From Lactiplantibacillus mudanjiangensis (GTDB lineage: Bacteria > Bacillota > Bacilli > Lactobacillales > Lactobacillaceae): a stretch of 64,000 bases of DNA. A program made the position numbers and the translations under genes. The notes below the pieces were generated by a model, which saw nothing but the letters and a program-made list of their open reading frames with translations, searched no databases and was not told the DNA's origin. Where the stretch lies: assembly GCF_005405385.1 (NCBI RefSeq), contig NZ_BJDY01000003.1, forward strand, positions 496,001-560,000, written 5' to 3'. Below are positions 15,004 through 24,040 of this stretch, piece after piece; position 1 is the stretch's first letter; each line of letters opens with the position of its first letter.

Positions 15004-15471
15004 ATGACGATGAATATCGATAATTTTTACTTGATAGTTGCCATTGGGCGCAGTGACCGTGACGATATCGTTGGTCGTATGACCGGTTAAGGCTTTGCCG
15101 ATTGGTGATGTAAATGAAATCTTTTGATCAGCTAAATTAGCTTCTTGTTTACCGACTAATTGGTACGTTACTTGGTCGTGATCATCTAAAAATTCCAGCG
15201 TCACCGATTTGCCAATATCTAGTTGATCGTTATCGGCGGGTTCGACGACTTGGGCATATTGAAGTTGTTTATTTAAGAAACGTAACCGACTTTCCAAGCG
15301 ACCAAGATCACGTTTGGCGTTAGTGTATTCAGCATTTTCAGAACGGTCACCTAACGCCGCCGCTGCCGCCAAGACTTTAATCCGGTGAGGGCGTTGTTGT
15401 TTTAAGTCTTCGATTTCTTGCTCGATGGCGTGGTAGCCTGCGGGCGTCATTTTATTAAAGGTTGGTTCCAT
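15001..15471 (-). CDS. greA: Transcription elongation factor GreA
   Basis: A 156-residue Gre factor that rescues backtracked RNA polymerase by stimulating transcript cleavage. An N-terminal antiparallel coiled coil (residues 1-75) carries the acidic tip GDRSENAEY, with its Asp and Glu residues. A C-terminal FKBP-like domain (80-156) includes SPIGKALTGH. Length is standard. Lactobacilli often have two greA genes, and this may be the second. The start is ATG with GCGAGG. Own terminator downstream. Confidence 0.92.
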   Translation of the reverse strand: MEPTFNKMTPAGYHAIEQEIEDLKQQRPHRIKVLAAAAALGDRSENAEYTNAKRDLGRLESRLRFLNKQLQYAQVVEPADNDQLDIGKSVTLEFLDDHDQVTYQLVGKQEANLADQKISFTSPIGKALTGHTTNDIVTVTAPNGNYQVKIIDIHRH

Positions 15472-15643
15472 TGATAAAACCTCGCATCTTGATTGGATTT
15501 TACTGGGAATAGGTTACCACATCGGGATTGATTTTGGAATGGGATGATAAAGACATCGTAGCAGGTTGATCGTTAAACTACTCCGTATAGACACGGTAAA
15601 AAAGTGGTGGTATCGTTTAGACTAATCAAAGGGGGAGTTTGAA

Positions 15644-16087
15644 ATGAACAAAATGAGTAAGTTAAGTACCTTATTGGGGTTAGTCGTCTTAACGCCGTTA
15701 GTGACGACACCAGTTTTTGCGCAGTCACGTGTTAATCAGATGACAGTTGGTAAGTTGCAAGTGAGTCAGATCAGTAGCGTCAAGCAATCCGCACACCAAC
15801 TAGCAGTTAAGATGACGGTTCACAATCGTGGCGCCCAAACGGTTGTCTTGGCGAGTCCAAACTTTCAATTGATAATTAATGGTAAAAAATATGCGGCACA
15901 AAATGTGGCGACGATACAAAAGAATCGTGCCATGGGGCATTTCCTCTTGCAAACGTTAAAGCCCCAAGCACGTTTAACGGGAACAATTATTTTTGAGCGG
16001 CCCCGTCACTTACCAACTGGCACCAAAGTGAGACTGCAAGTTAGCGAAGGCGTTTGGGGAACCCATCAACAAGTTATCACGTTATGA
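15644..16087 (+). CDS. Secreted beta-sandwich protein (DUF4352-like)
   Basis: A 147-residue exported protein. A Sec signal peptide spans residues 1-27 (basic start, LLGLVVLTPLV core, cleavage after VFA). The mature part is a beta-rich domain with VKMTVHNRGAQTVVL and FQLIINGKKYAAQ, resembling the extracellular DUF4352/TelA-like Ig fold. No LPXTG, lipobox or wall-binding domain is present, so it is probably released. GGGGG precedes the ATG. Role unknown. Confidence 0.6.
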   Translation: MNKMSKLSTLLGLVVLTPLVTTPVFAQSRVNQMTVGKLQVSQISSVKQSAHQLAVKMTVHNRGAQTVVLASPNFQLIINGKKYAAQNVATIQKNRAMGHFLLQTLKPQARLTGTIIFERPRHLPTGTKVRLQVSEGVWGTHQQVITL

Positions 16088-16098
16088 GCGCAAAAAAA

Positions 16099-16150
16099 TA
16101 GCCAATAGCTTTGCAGCCTTGGCTAGTCGTAGAGTTTCTCACGCTCTACG
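16099..16150 (+). other. Two adjacent hairpins in 3' region
   Basis: TAGCCAA (16099-16105) with TTGGCTA (16119-16125), then CGTAGAG (16128-16134) with CTCTACG (16144-16150). No T-run follows, so this is not a classic terminator. It may be a 3'-UTR structure of the secreted-protein mRNA. Confidence 0.3.
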
Positions 16151-16234
16151 GAGTTACGAACACTTTTAAGTATAGGCAACCCGAGGATAAATTACAATCA
16201 TAATAGCGGTTAATAATAGTTATAAAATTAACAT

Positions 16235-16248
16235 TGGTAACGGTTACG
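16235..16248 (+). promoter_or_regulatory. cre-like site upstream of nagB
   Basis: TGGTAACGGTTACG matches the CcpA cre consensus at 12 of 14 positions, 33 bp ahead of the nagB -35 box. Confidence 0.4.
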
Positions 16249-16280
16249 GAAAAGTTTTTTAAGTTTTTACGGCAAAACCC

Positions 16281-16323
16281 TTGAATTTCTGTCTAGACCA
16301 ATATATAATTGGCCTATACCAAA
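16281..16323 (+). promoter_or_regulatory. nagB promoter with two NagR (dre-type) operators
   Basis: TTGAAT (16281-16286), a 17-bp spacer and TATAAT (16304-16309). Two dre-like palindromes occupy it: TTCTGTCTAGACCAAT (16287-16302) in the spacer and ATTGGCCTATACCAAA (16308-16323) over the -10 and start. Each matches ATTGGTCTAGACCAAT at 13 of 16 positions. GntR-type NagR bound here would repress until amino sugars are present. Confidence 0.7.
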
Positions 16324-16343
16324 TAAAGAGGGAGTCAGTTAAA

Positions 16344-17057
16344 ATGAAAGTTATCGTAGTAAAGGATCAAGCTGCTGGCGGCAAAGAAGGATTTAAAGTA
16401 TTTAAGAACGCTTTAGACAATGGGGCTAAAGTCTTTGGGTTGGCGACTGGTTCTACGCCCGTAACGACTTATCAAGAAATCGTAAAGAGTGATTTAGATT
16501 TCAGTAACTGTACATCTGTTAATTTGGATGAATATGTTGGGATCGCACCTGACAATGACCAAAGTTACAAATACTTCATGCAATCACACTTGTTTAACGA
16601 AAAGCCATTCAAAGAATCATTCTTACCAAATGGTTTAGCTGCTGATCCAGCTGAAGAAGTTAAACGTTATGACAAAGTTATTGACGAACATCCAATTGAT
16701 TTACAAATCTTAGGGATTGGCCGTAATGGTCATATTGGTTTCAACGAACCTGGGACGTCACGCGATGTGACAACTCATGTTGTTGACTTAACCCCATCAA
16801 CTATCGAAGCTAATGCACGCTTCTTTGCTAGCGAAAATGATGTGCCTAAGCAAGCCTTCTCAATGGGCTTAGCTTCAATCATGAAGAGCAAGCACTTAAT
16901 CTTAGAAGCCTTTGGCGAAAACAAGGCTGATGCCGTTAAGGGTATGATCGAAGGTCCAGATACCCCTGATTTGCCAGCTTCAATTTTGCAAAACCATCCA
17001 GACGTTACCGTTATTATTGACGAAGCGGCTGCTAGCAAGTTAAGCAAAAAATACTAA
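16344..17057 (+). CDS. nagB: Glucosamine-6-phosphate deaminase
   Basis: A 237-residue enzyme converting glucosamine-6-phosphate to fructose-6-phosphate and ammonia, feeding amino sugars into glycolysis. Motifs are [12 protein letters not shown] at residues 33-44, SVNLDEYVG with the catalytic Asp, and [14 protein letters not shown] around the active-site His. The short length without a C-terminal extension is usual in Firmicutes. The start at 16344 is set by GAGGGAG; the longer ORF runs back through the promoter. Monocistronic with its own terminator; double NagR operators upstream. Confidence 0.95.
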   Translation: MKVIVVKDQAAGGKEGFKVFKNALDNGAKVFGLATGSTPVTTYQEIVKSDLDFSNCTSVNLDEYVGIAPDNDQSYKYFMQSHLFNEKPFKESFLPNGLAADPAEEVKRYDKVIDEHPIDLQILGIGRNGHIGFNEPGTSRDVTTHVVDLTPSTIEANARFFASENDVPKQAFSMGLASIMKSKHLILEAFGENKADAVKGMIEGPDTPDLPASILQNHPDVTVIIDEAAASKLSKKY

Positions 17058-17075
17058 ACACAATTAAAAAGACAA

Positions 17076-17120
17076 GCGCGTCGTTGATCAGTTTTTGACT
17101 GATTAACGACGCGCTTTTTT
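17076..17120. terminator. Terminator between nagB and the dipeptidase gene
   Basis: GCGCGTCGTT...AACGACGCGC hairpin followed by TTTTTT, between convergent genes. Confidence 0.88.
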
Positions 17121-17128
17121 CGACTGAT

Positions 17129-18544
17129 TTAAAGGTTTTGGCCTTTTTCCCAAGCAGTTTTTGATAAATTCAAACCGTGTTTGACGATGGTATCAAAGAG
17201 TTGATGAGTCCGTTTAGAGATTTCACCAGCAGTTTGCGCATTAGCTTGGGTTAAGGCAGTCGTGATATCGCCACTAACATTATTGTCAGTAATAGCCACG
17301 CGACCACGCGCATAAGCTTGGCAATCGGCCTTAAAGGCATTGACGGCCTCGGCATAATCATGCCAATGTGGTTCGATTAGAACGGATAGTGTCTTGTTTA
17401 ACCAGTAGACATTATCCACATCAACGTCAGCCGTGGTGTTTCGATAGTCAACGGGAGTGTCATTGATATTGGTAAAGAATGGCATGTAAGGCGCGTAGGC
17501 GAAAAAGCCCATGGCGACCCATTGAATAGCCGCATGATCAGCCGGCACATCGTTACGGATCTGCAAAATCGATGAACATTGATTTCGATCCATCGCAATT
17601 GGCCGGTATTTTTGTTGGTCAACTTCAGAACCGGAAGCATAAGTGCCAAATGGATCATATGGCGTGCCATTATAATGTGACGACAAGAAGGCTTGTACAT
17701 CTTCAATCGCGAGTTGATGACTAGGCTTGCGACACATTGGCATGTCTTGATCAGTCGGCTGTTGGTCAATCTCAGGGTTGAACAACTTTTGCCCATACCA
17801 AGTTCGTGGTGTGTTGTAATATGCATCGGCTTCATCTTGCGTCCCAAAGATCGTGCGGAAGTTAAAGGTGTCAGGATTAGGGTTTAAATGGTAGGTTTCG
17901 ACAAATTCGGCTAAGTCGGTTGCCCCTAAGAAGTTGTCTGAATCACTTAAATCAAGGTTTTGTACCACGGTTTGGTTAGGCACAATCGCATACACATCAT
18001 CTGGTAAGCGCATTGCCCCCCAATGATGACCACCAGCCGTCTCTAAAATCCAAACGTTATCATGATCGTTGAAGGCGATACTGTTGCTTTCACCAGTGCC
18101 GTATTTTTCGAGCAAGGCACCTAAACGTTGAACGCCTTCTTTAGCGGTTTTAATGTAAGGCAACACGAGTGACACCATTGCTTCTTCATTGATCCCGTCA
18201 TCAACTAATGGATCATATGCTAAAACGCGCGTATTGGTCGCCGTCGTTTCGGTGGCACTCATACCGACATTCAATTCGTTAATTCCGGCTTCTTCATATT
18301 GGCCATCGCTTTGATCCGCTTGTGGTGTGGCCGTATAACGATAAGCGTGATCGGGTAATGGCACCGTGACACCGGTGGTCACTGAGGTATAAGTGGCTTG
18401 AGTTTGGTCCTTAGCCTCGTGGACGATAAACTTGATCGGATTAATCGGGCCATAGCCATCCTCGTTACGTGCCACAATGGTTGACCCATCGATGGTGGCA
18501 TTTTTACCAACTAATATTTCAGTACAATCAGAACCTTTTTTCAT
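17129..18544 (-). CDS. pepD: C69-family dipeptidase (PepD)
   Basis: A 471-residue N-terminal nucleophile hydrolase that cleaves dipeptides in the cytosol, part of lactobacillus peptide utilisation. Cys7 in SDCTEILVGKNATIDGS is the expected nucleophile exposed after removal of a short propeptide, followed by IVARNEDGYG. Further family segments are GINELNVGMSATET and LETAGGHHW. Length is typical. GGGGG precedes the ATG. Lactobacilli carry several pepD paralogues, so the number of this one is unknown. Confidence 0.9.
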   Translation of the reverse strand: MKKGSDCTEILVGKNATIDGSTIVARNEDGYGPINPIKFIVHEAKDQTQATYTSVTTGVTVPLPDHAYRYTATPQADQSDGQYEEAGINELNVGMSATETTATNTRVLAYDPLVDDGINEEAMVSLVLPYIKTAKEGVQRLGALLEKYGTGESNSIAFNDHDNVWILETAGGHHWGAMRLPDDVYAIVPNQTVVQNLDLSDSDNFLGATDLAEFVETYHLNPNPDTFNFRTIFGTQDEADAYYNTPRTWYGQKLFNPEIDQQPTDQDMPMCRKPSHQLAIEDVQAFLSSHYNGTPYDPFGTYASGSEVDQQKYRPIAMDRNQCSSILQIRNDVPADHAAIQWVAMGFFAYAPYMPFFTNINDTPVDYRNTTADVDVDNVYWLNKTLSVLIEPHWHDYAEAVNAFKADCQAYARGRVAITDNNVSGDITTALTQANAQTAGEISKRTHQLFDTIVKHGLNLSKTAWEKGQNL

Positions 18545-18690
18545 GTTAGTTCTGCCCCCTTTGTACTTTTAAGTATAGGAGTCTGGGAACAGAAAACAAT
18601 GGACTAGATCAAATTACTTATGAAAGGTTGGAAGCAGTTTTTAGTGACAATTACTGGCGTGACGAGTGTTTACTGATCAAACATAGACTT

Positions 18691-19086
18691 GCCACCTACC
18701 GTTCGCCCACCTTGAGCCGAAAAGCTGTGGGCGGACCGGTTCAGCCAAAAAGCGGTCTGAACCGTCGTTTTGAACCACCCAACCCGTGTTTCAAAAGCGC
18801 CAAGCTCTAAGCGATAAATCGCTAAGAGATTCCCACGGCTGGGCTCAATATGAGCTCACTCTCGATTATATTAGTGATTGATTAGTCTTTGCGATACAAC
18901 CGGAGCCAGTCAGTGATGGCGCTGGCCGTGAAAATATCGTTAGTCCGGGTGTTTTTTCCGGACTTTACGATATGGACGACTTTTGAGACTAGCGGTTTTG
19001 GCTAGACTCAAAAGCGAGGTGGAAGCCCGGTCTTTGGCTGGAGCCGGTCCCCACAGCCGGCAGAATCACTAGCTGGCGTAGGTGGC
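18691..19086 (-). repeat. Structured intergenic repeat, copy C (dimer, inverted)
   Basis: A well-conserved copy in minus orientation, with perfect 9-bp terminal inverted repeats GCCACCTAC (18691-18699) and GTAGGTGGC (19078-19086). The half-unit nearest 18691 carries GTTCAGCCAAAAAGCGGTC. The variable helix is ATATCGTTAG (from 18934) with the matching strand ending ACGATAT (18973). It fills most of the gap between the dipeptidase start and the small membrane gene. No target-site duplication is visible. Confidence 0.88.
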
Positions 19087-19134
19087 TAATTTAGCATAAC
19101 TCAAGTCAATACTGCTAACACTATAGTGATCTAG

Positions 19135-19347
19135 TTATTTAGGTAAATGATAATCGAGCCAATTAACAACATTTAGTGCTAGTAACTTTAGACCATGAAT
19201 GACGTAAAGAATCAGAACAGTGAGCGGAATGACAATCAGGGTTAAGCTTAATGGCTGTGGATGATGGCTGGTGATCGAAAAAATAATGTCCACTAACGCG
19301 CAGGCGATACTGGTTAATAGATAACGAAACCAACGATGTTTGAACAT
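19135..19347 (-). CDS. Small membrane protein
   Basis: A 70-residue protein with two predicted membrane helices (about residues 8-26 and 34-56) and a short amphipathic tail (LNVVNWLDYHLPK). AGAGG lies 7 nt before the ATG. No family recognised. It sits between repeat copy C and the mannitol promoter region, transcribed away from the mtl operon, with no partner gene. Confidence 0.55.
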   Translation of the reverse strand: MFKHRWFRYLLTSIACALVDIIFSITSHHPQPLSLTLIVIPLTVLILYVIHGLKLLALNVVNWLDYHLPK

Positions 19348-19421
19348 GCTGGCGCCTCTTTTCTAGTTGTGATCAATTGAAATTAGGTTGTTTTTTGAGA
19401 CAAATCCGGTAATTTTATTTG

Positions 19422-19435
19422 TGAAACCGTAATCA
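19422..19435 (+). promoter_or_regulatory. cre-like site 1 upstream of mtlA
   Basis: TGAAACCGTAATCA matches the cre consensus at 13 of 14 positions. It lies about 145 bp upstream of the mtlA promoter. Confidence 0.45.
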
Positions 19436-19539
19436 TTATATCAAGTCATGCCAATTTAGAAAAGGCTACCATTGCTGATTAATCAACTTTTGTAGTGGCC
19501 TATGCCAGTTTTTCCGATTGTGAATCGCTGAGTTTAATT

Positions 19540-19561
19540 GTGGCACACTCAGTTGTGCCAC
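19540..19561 (+). promoter_or_regulatory. MtlR operator
   Basis: Inverted repeat GTGGCACA-N6-TGTGCCAC, similar to the MtlR site TTGNCACA-N4-TGTGNCAA known from Bacillus relatives. It ends 18 bp upstream of the -35 box, as expected for an activator. Confidence 0.65.
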
Positions 19562-19579
19562 CGGTCTGCCTAGAATTCC

Positions 19580-19608
19580 TTGAAACCGTTTTCTGTGCCC
19601 GCTATGAT
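19580..19608 (+). promoter_or_regulatory. mtl operon promoter with overlapping cre site
   Basis: TTGAAA (19580-19585), a 17-bp spacer, TATGAT (19603-19608). cre-like TGAAACCGTTTTCT (19581-19594, 13 of 14 positions) overlaps the -35 box, so CcpA should block RNA polymerase directly. Confidence 0.65.
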
Positions 19609-19642
19609 ATAAGAGTAAAGAAAAGGAAGGAGCTTGTATCTA

Positions 19643-21475
19643 ATGAGTGAAAATAATACAGCAACCCAATCCGCTCCTGTTGCAAAGAAAAAAGTGGGCG
19701 TTAAAGCCCGCGTGCAAAAGTTCGGAAGTGCCTTAAGTAACATGGTTATGCCGAACATCGGAGCGTTTATTGCTTGGGGGTTAATTACCGCGATCTTTAT
19801 GGCCGGTGGTTGGTTCCCAAATGCCGATTTAGCCAAAATGATTCAACCAATGGTCCATTATTTATTGCCATTATTGATAGCGTTTACCGGTGGTAACATG
19901 ATTGCCGGTCACCGTGGTGGGGTCGTTGGTGCGATTGCCACTATGGGTGTGATTGTTGGGTCAACCATCCCAATGTTTATTGGGGCCATGATTATGGGGC
20001 CTTTAGGTGGCTGGTGCATTAAGAAATGGGACGATGCCATTTCTGATAAAGTCCGTAGCGGGTTTGAAATGTTGGTTAACAACTTCTCCGCTGGGATTAT
20101 GGGCATGTTACTTGCCATCCTTGGTTACTTTGGGATCGGCCCATTGGTTTCAGTTGCCAGTGCCGGAATGGCCATTGGTGTTAACTGGATTATCAAAGCC
20201 AACCTCTTACCATTAGCCAATGTCTTCATTGAACCAGCCAAGATTTTGTTCTTGAACAATGCGATTAACCAAGGTATTTTGACCCCACTTGGAATTCAAG
20301 CGGCAGCCAGTGCTGGTAAATCAATTCTGTTCTTACTTGAACCAGATCCAGGTCCAGGTCTTGGGATCTTGTTAGCCTTCGCCTTATTTGGTAAAGGTAG
20401 TGCTAAAGCTTCAGCACCAAGTGCCATGATTATTCATTTCCTTGGTGGGATTCATGAAATTTACTTCCCATACGTTTTAATGAAACCAGCGTTGTTCTTA
20501 GCTGTTATCGCTGGTGGGGTTACTGGGACGGCCACATTTAGTCTTTTGAATGTTGGTTTACGGTCAACGCCATCACCTGGTTCAATCATTATGTTGTTCG
20601 CGATGGCACCACGGAGCGTTTCAAACTATATCGGTTTGATCGTCGGTGTGACGTTAGCGACCTTAGCTTCCTTCTTGGTTGCCGCGGTTATCTTGAAACG
20701 TGACAAATCTATGACTGATGATTCATTAGCTGCTGCTAAAGGTCAAATGAGTGACATGAAAGCCGCTAAGAATGGCGAAGCCGTTTCAACTGAAGATGCA
20801 GCCGATGTCATTGCTTCTTATAAAGATGTTGATCACATTATCTTCGCTTGTGATGCCGGAATGGGTTCATCCGCAATGGGTGCTTCCTTATTACGGGACA
20901 AAGTGAAGAAGGCTGGTATCGATATGTCAGTCACGAACACAGCCATTAGTAATTTGAAAGATGAACCCGGTTTATTAGTCATTACACAAGATGAATTGGC
21001 TGATCGGGCGAACCAAAAAGCACCACATGCCTTACGTATTGCCGTTGATAACTTCTTGAGCAGTCCTAAGTATGACCAAATCGTGGTTAACTTAAAAGCT
21101 CGTGATCAAGTTAGTGATGAACCAGCTGCACCTGCTTCAGAAGCTGCTGAAACGCAAGCTGATCCAAGTGAATTACCAACTGATTTAGCACTAGACAGTG
21201 TTGAAGAAGTCGTCTTTGTTCATCATGACAGTCATTTAGGGACAGCCACCATGGCCACTTCCTTGATGAAAGATCGGTTGAAGAAGGCTAACAAACAGGC
21301 CGTTGTGAAGAATTTAGGGATTGATGAATTGCAGGATAATAACAGTCTCTTAGTCGTTTCAACTTCTGAAGCAGCTAAGAACTTGAAGACTCGCTACACG
21401 CACGTCCAAGTGCTGGTTACCGATGATCTTCTGAACTCACCTAAATATGATAAGATGGTATTAGGATTAAAATAA
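19643..21475 (+). CDS. mtlA: Mannitol PTS EIICB with extra degenerate EIIB domain
   Basis: A 610-residue membrane permease that imports and phosphorylates mannitol. The EIIC domain (residues 15-345) has the GGNMIAGHRGGVVGA and GGIHEIYFPYV motifs. EIIB1 at about 395-485 has phospho-Cys403 in FACDAGMGSSAMG. A linker rich in Ala/Glu precedes a second EIIB-like domain at about 518-610 (FVHHDSHLGTATMATSL), in which the Cys position is His528. The tandem, inactive EIIB is unusual. The start at 19643 fits AAGGAAGGAG. First gene of mtlA-R-F-D. Confidence 0.93.
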   Translation: MSENNTATQSAPVAKKKVGVKARVQKFGSALSNMVMPNIGAFIAWGLITAIFMAGGWFPNADLAKMIQPMVHYLLPLLIAFTGGNMIAGHRGGVVGAIATMGVIVGSTIPMFIGAMIMGPLGGWCIKKWDDAISDKVRSGFEMLVNNFSAGIMGMLLAILGYFGIGPLVSVASAGMAIGVNWIIKANLLPLANVFIEPAKILFLNNAINQGILTPLGIQAAASAGKSILFLLEPDPGPGLGILLAFALFGKGSAKASAPSAMIIHFLGGIHEIYFPYVLMKPALFLAVIAGGVTGTATFSLLNVGLRSTPSPGSIIMLFAMAPRSVSNYIGLIVGVTLATLASFLVAAVILKRDKSMTDDSLAAAKGQMSDMKAAKNGEAVSTEDAADVIASYKDVDHIIFACDAGMGSSAMGASLLRDKVKKAGIDMSVTNTAISNLKDEPGLLVITQDELADRANQKAPHALRIAVDNFLSSPKYDQIVVNLKARDQVSDEPAAPASEAAETQADPSELPTDLALDSVEEVVFVHHDSHLGTATMATSLMKDRLKKANKQAVVKNLGIDELQDNNSLLVVSTSEAAKNLKTRYTHVQVLVTDDLLNSPKYDKMVLGLK

Positions 21476-21499
21476 ACCGTTATCATATGAGGTGGCCCC

Positions 21500-23575
21500 A
21501 TGGTAAAGTTCACAAAACGTCAAGATGATCTACTACAATTATTGTTGGATAGTCCAACTGGTTTGACCATGAATCAGATTGAAACCGCCCTCAATAGTAG
21601 TCGTCGGACAATCTATCGTGAATTCAGCAATTTAGAGTTAGTGTTAGCCAACGCCGAGTTGGAAATCGTCAATCAAGACCATCGCTTCCAGTTAAGTGGA
21701 ACGACGGCCGCTTTGGCGGCTTTCAAGGGCGAGCTAACCACTAGTCAAGGTCTCACGCCGGCTTTCGATACGCAAACGCGACAAAATGCGTTGGCTTGTC
21801 GATTGTTGATGGCAGAGACCGCCACTAAATTGAAAGCGTTAGCGTTAGACTTCAATGTGAGTATTGCCACGATTTCAAACGATTTAACCGTATTAGCCGT
21901 CCCGTTTCGGGATTATGACTTAACGATTGAACGGTTGAAATCACGGGGGATTCAAGTTGCTGGGACGGAAGCCAATATTCGCAGCCTCTTTGCAACGATC
22001 TTAAACAATGCCATCAATGACTATGAGTTCTTTAGAACGATTGCCAAGTTAAAACGTGGCTTGGCAGTCACCGCCATTGATGAGCAATCGTACTTTTTAA
22101 ATCAATTGGACGCCGAAACCTTACTGCATTGTTATGAAGCGGTGCGGAATTTAAAAAAGCGCTACTTTGCGTCAGTGCCAGATGGGCAACTGCAACAATT
22201 GATTATTACGTTGACAACCGCTGTGATGCGATTGCAACACGATCATCAAGTGACAAATTTACATGGGATTAATCGTGATGACTTTCTTAAGTATCAACAG
22301 ATTGCGTTAGCGGTTTTGACGCAACTACCGACAGCGATTAAAGCCCAAGTGACAGGGGCTGAGATTGATTTTCTAGCCCAGCAGATCAAAGGACTAACGT
22401 TCCGCATTGATCAAGATGCCTCGTTATCTAACTATGATTTGCAGCTCACTTATCGCGTCAAACAATTTATTGATGCGGTTGCGGATTACTTTAACTGGTC
22501 GTTTGGAACCGATGATCGGTTATTGAATAACTTGACGGCGCACATGCAGATTGCCTTGCAACGTAATGGGATGCCGGGGCCGATGCCTTCTAGTTCTGAG
22601 TTACAAGCAGTCCGTGACCAGTACCCACGGTTATACGCCGCGGTGGTCCATGGCTTTGCCGCCACGTTCCCTGATCAGAACTTCCAAATTGACGAGTTGA
22701 CATATTTGTTGATTCACTTTGCCAGTACGTATGAGCAACAGTTGAGTCATCAAGCACTAAAGGCGTTGGTGTTGTGTCCTAACGGGATGACAACGGCGCG
22801 CATCTTGAAAACGCGGTTAACACGGTTGGTCCCAGAAATTACAACCATTGATGTGGCGCGTATTGGCAACTTAGGTCAGATTGAGTTAAAACAATTTGAC
22901 TTGATTCTGTCGACAACCCAATTGCCAGGATTCAAGCTGAACTACCGGGTTGTTAGTCCGTTGTTGTTGGAAAATGAAGTCAGTGCGCTACGTGAGTATT
23001 TACATCAATATTTTCCAAGGACAAAGGTGGTTGATCCGCAGCCGCCGGTGGCACCAACACCGGAATTAGATTTCGATACGGTGTACGATCAGCTCACGAT
23101 TGCCAAGCGCATTTTGGATCGATTTGAAATTACCGCTATCGATAATCATGACGAAACGGTAGCCGAAACGTTGGTCCAGATTACCCGGCAGATTGATCCG
23201 GTGATCGTGCAAGCTCCACTAGAAGTCGCCGGTAAGTTATTGCATCGGATTGGCTTAGCACCAGTTGGCATTCCTGAGACCAACTTGGCATTAGTTCACA
23301 CGTTAAGTATGCAAGTGACCGCACCATACTGTGCGATCTTTGAATTGGCCAAGCCGGTACCGTTTAAAAGTATGGGTGATCAAAAAATCCAACTACAACG
23401 GATCGTGTTAATGTTAGGCCCCACCACCATCAGTGATTATGAAAATCGGTTGATGGGAAAGTTGAGTGCGTTAGTCATTGAGAGTCAGGCCAATACCCAG
23501 ACCTTCATGACCGGCAGTCGCCAACAGCTTTATCAGTTAATTAGCAAGGCATTTTTGAACGAACTAACGAAATAG
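21500..23575 (+). CDS. mtlR: Mannitol operon activator MtlR
   Basis: A 691-residue PTS-regulated activator. Domain order: DeoR-type winged helix-turn-helix (residues 1-60, TMNQIETALNSSRRTIYREF), a second helical DNA-binding region, two PRD modules (about 180-400, phosphorylatable His in HDHQVTNLHG and LLIHFAST), an EIIB-like domain near 415-505 (VLCPNGMTTARIL, with a Cys) and an EIIA-like C-terminus. Activity should be set by HPr and EIIA/EIIB phosphorylation. It lies in the operon 24 nt after mtlA and probably binds the dyad at 19540. Confidence 0.92.
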   Translation: MVKFTKRQDDLLQLLLDSPTGLTMNQIETALNSSRRTIYREFSNLELVLANAELEIVNQDHRFQLSGTTAALAAFKGELTTSQGLTPAFDTQTRQNALACRLLMAETATKLKALALDFNVSIATISNDLTVLAVPFRDYDLTIERLKSRGIQVAGTEANIRSLFATILNNAINDYEFFRTIAKLKRGLAVTAIDEQSYFLNQLDAETLLHCYEAVRNLKKRYFASVPDGQLQQLIITLTTAVMRLQHDHQVTNLHGINRDDFLKYQQIALAVLTQLPTAIKAQVTGAEIDFLAQQIKGLTFRIDQDASLSNYDLQLTYRVKQFIDAVADYFNWSFGTDDRLLNNLTAHMQIALQRNGMPGPMPSSSELQAVRDQYPRLYAAVVHGFAATFPDQNFQIDELTYLLIHFASTYEQQLSHQALKALVLCPNGMTTARILKTRLTRLVPEITTIDVARIGNLGQIELKQFDLILSTTQLPGFKLNYRVVSPLLLENEVSALREYLHQYFPRTKVVDPQPPVAPTPELDFDTVYDQLTIAKRILDRFEITAIDNHDETVAETLVQITRQIDPVIVQAPLEVAGKLLHRIGLAPVGIPETNLALVHTLSMQVTAPYCAIFELAKPVPFKSMGDQKIQLQRIVLMLGPTTISDYENRLMGKLSALVIESQANTQTFMTGSRQQLYQLISKAFLNELTK

Positions 23576-23589
23576 AGTAGGTGAATAGA

Positions 23590-24039
23590 ATGGAAGCTTT
23601 AGATAAAAAGATGATTGCGTTAAACCAACAAGTGGCAACGCAAGCAGAAGGCATCCGCTTAGCCGGTCAGTTATTGGTCGATGGCGGTTGTGTCGAACCT
23701 GAATACATTGACGCCATGCAAGCTCGGAATCAAGACGTCTCCGTTTATATGGGTAACTTTATTGCCATCCCTCATGGCACTGAGGATGGGATGAAATATA
23801 TTAAAAAGACCGGGATTTCCGTGGTCCAAGTGCCAATGGGTGTGAGCTGGGGTGATCCGGCCAATGACGATGATGATAAAACCGTCACGGTCATTTTCGG
23901 GATTGCTGGTTTGAACGGCGAGCATTTGAATCTCTTATCACAGATTGCGATCTACTGTAGCGACGTTGCCAATGTCGCGAAGTTAGCAGATGCACAATCA
24001 GAAGATGAAATTATTAATCTATTAAAGGAAGTTGATTAG
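23590..24039 (+). CDS. mtlF: Mannitol PTS EIIA
   Basis: A 149-residue cytosolic phosphocarrier passing phosphate from HPr to the MtlA EIIB domain. The phospho-His is in [18 protein letters not shown] (about residue 60), with GVSWGD and [19 protein letters not shown] also typical. The ATG at 23590 is used; an in-frame GTG at 23581 overlaps the AGGTGA ribosome site. Separated by one base from mtlD. Confidence 0.95.
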   Translation: MEALDKKMIALNQQVATQAEGIRLAGQLLVDGGCVEPEYIDAMQARNQDVSVYMGNFIAIPHGTEDGMKYIKKTGISVVQVPMGVSWGDPANDDDDKTVTVIFGIAGLNGEHLNLLSQIAIYCSDVANVAKLADAQSEDEIINLLKEVD

Positions 24040-24040
24040 C

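Noticed and set aside
18691-19086. Insertion sequence with transposase
   Set aside because: Terminal inverted repeats exist, but there is no coding capacity and no visible target-site duplication; at most a non-autonomous element.
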